DNA of 5,184 nucleotides. It comes from Candidatus Nitrosymbiomonas sp. (GTDB taxonomy: Bacteria > Sysuimicrobiota > Sysuimicrobiia > Sysuimicrobiales > Humicultoraceae). The translations under genes were made by a program, and so were the position numbers. Of this stretch, positions 4,869 through 5,184 are shown one piece after another. Numbering within the stretch: the first letter of the stretch is position 1; each line of letters begins with the position of its first letter. Under the pieces are notes generated by a model, which made no database searches, had not been told where the DNA came from, and saw nothing but the letters and a program-made list of their open reading frames with translations. The stretch lies in NCBI GenBank assembly GCA_020724185.1, contig DYHL01000186.1, positions 1 to 5,184 on the forward strand, read 5' to 3'.

Positions 4869-4874
4869 GCGTTG

Positions 4875-4879
4875 CCTCC
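4875..4879 (-). promoter_or_regulatory. sdhA ribosome binding site
   Basis: GGAGG on the minus strand lies 6 nt before the GTG start at 4868, and decides for this non-ATG start. No convincing promoter is visible in the 31 nt between the upstream stop codon and sdhA, so sdhA is probably transcribed with the gene before it or from a promoter inside that gene. Confidence 0.75.
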
Positions 4880-4899
4880 AGTTCCTGCGTCTGGTCCTT

Positions 4900-5184
4900 T
4901 CATTGGGAGCCGAGGCTGTGATCGTGGCCCCAGACGCCCGCTTCTCCTCCTGCCATCCGCACCGCGTGCGGGAGAACCGGCAGCAAGACCCCCAGCCACT
5001 CCCGCACCGCGACAGGGCTTCCTGGGAGGTTGATCATCAGGGTTCGGCCGCGCATCCCGGCCGCGGCCCGCGAGAGCATCGCCAGCGGCGTGCGGTCCAG
5101 GGTGCGGATCCGCGCTGCTTCCACCAGTCCGGGCGCCAGCCGGTCGCACACCGCCAGCGTGGCCTCGGGCGTGACGTCCCGGGG
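4900..5184 (-). CDS. MogA/MoaB-type molybdopterin adenylyltransferase, C-terminal part
   Basis: These enzymes adenylate molybdopterin (or tungsten pterin) before metal insertion in the cytoplasm. The last 94 residues and the stop codon (TGA, 4902-4900) are present; the N-terminus lies outside the window. Visible family motifs are PRDVTPEAT (1-9 of the fragment), the APGLVEAAR stretch, TPLAMLSRAAAGMRGRTL (32-49) and NLPGSPVAVREWL (52-64), followed by the usual LLPVLPHAV segment. A short tail rich in Gly and His ends the protein. MogA and MoaB share these motifs, so I leave the symbol open; MoeA is less likely because the fragment ends soon after the NLPGSP segment, without MoeA's additional C-terminal domain. 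It ends 31 nt before sdhA on the same strand and may be cotranscribed with it. Confidence 0.88.
   Translation of the reverse strand, partial: PRDVTPEATLAVCDRLAPGLVEAARIRTLDRTPLAMLSRAAAGMRGRTLMINLPGSPVAVREWLGVLLPVLPHAVRMAGGEAGVWGHDHSLGSQ

Noticed and set aside
3246..5033. 595-residue open frame on the plus strand
   Set aside because: It is antisense to sdhA, whose family motifs are unmistakable. Long antisense frames are expected opposite GC-rich genes.
1..5184. CRISPR array, insertion sequence, rRNA
   Set aside because: No regularly spaced repeats, transposase-like protein or rRNA-like segments were seen on either strand.

Overview
The window is GC-rich bacterial DNA in which every supported gene lies on the minus strand. 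Read in the direction of transcription (5184 down to 1), it holds two units. The first contains the C-terminal end of a MogA/MoaB-type molybdopterin adenylyltransferase, then a complete four-subunit succinate dehydrogenase/fumarate reductase set in the order A-C-D-B, then an adenosine-specific kinase (COG1839/PF04008 type). The second starts at a near-consensus sigma-70 promoter (853-881) and contains a T-box riboswitch leader with a complete tRNA-Ala(GGC) gene inside it. It ends with the N-terminal half of ilvE (branched-chain aminotransferase), which runs off the window edge.

Region by region: 4900-5184 mogA/moaB 3' end; 3156-4868 sdhA (flavoprotein); 2665-3129 sdhC and 2285-2647 sdhD (membrane anchors); 1438-2271 sdhB (iron-sulfur subunit); 902-1387 adenosine-specific kinase; 853-881 promoter; 461-846 T-box leader, with tRNA-Ala at 555-629; 1-460 ilvE (partial). 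The sdh genes are 13-26 nt apart and surely form one transcript. They encode the membrane complex that oxidises succinate and passes electrons through FAD and three Fe-S centres to quinone. The T-box/ilvE unit has a leucine (CUC) specifier, which fits a branched-chain amino-acid gene.

The most striking item is the T-box. Stem I with its K-turn, the AGTA/GAA loop-E specifier loop, AGAGA and GGTG motifs, the T-box antiterminator and a competing terminator can all be paired by hand. Between Stem I and the antiterminator, where Stem III usually lies, sits an intact tRNA-Ala(GGC). It is mounted on a perfect 7-bp helix (630-636 with 541-547). A tRNA gene inside the riboswitch that senses a different tRNA is, as far as I know, not a described arrangement. 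It would couple tRNA maturation by RNase P to the fate of the leader.

Organism: T-box transcriptional attenuation together with high GC suggests Bacillota or another T-box-bearing high-GC lineage (Chloroflexota, Actinomycetota, or an uncultured lineage near these). The adenosine-specific kinase, which is common in archaea and scattered in bacteria including thermophiles, is compatible with a thermophilic or deep-branching lineage. I cannot assign a species.
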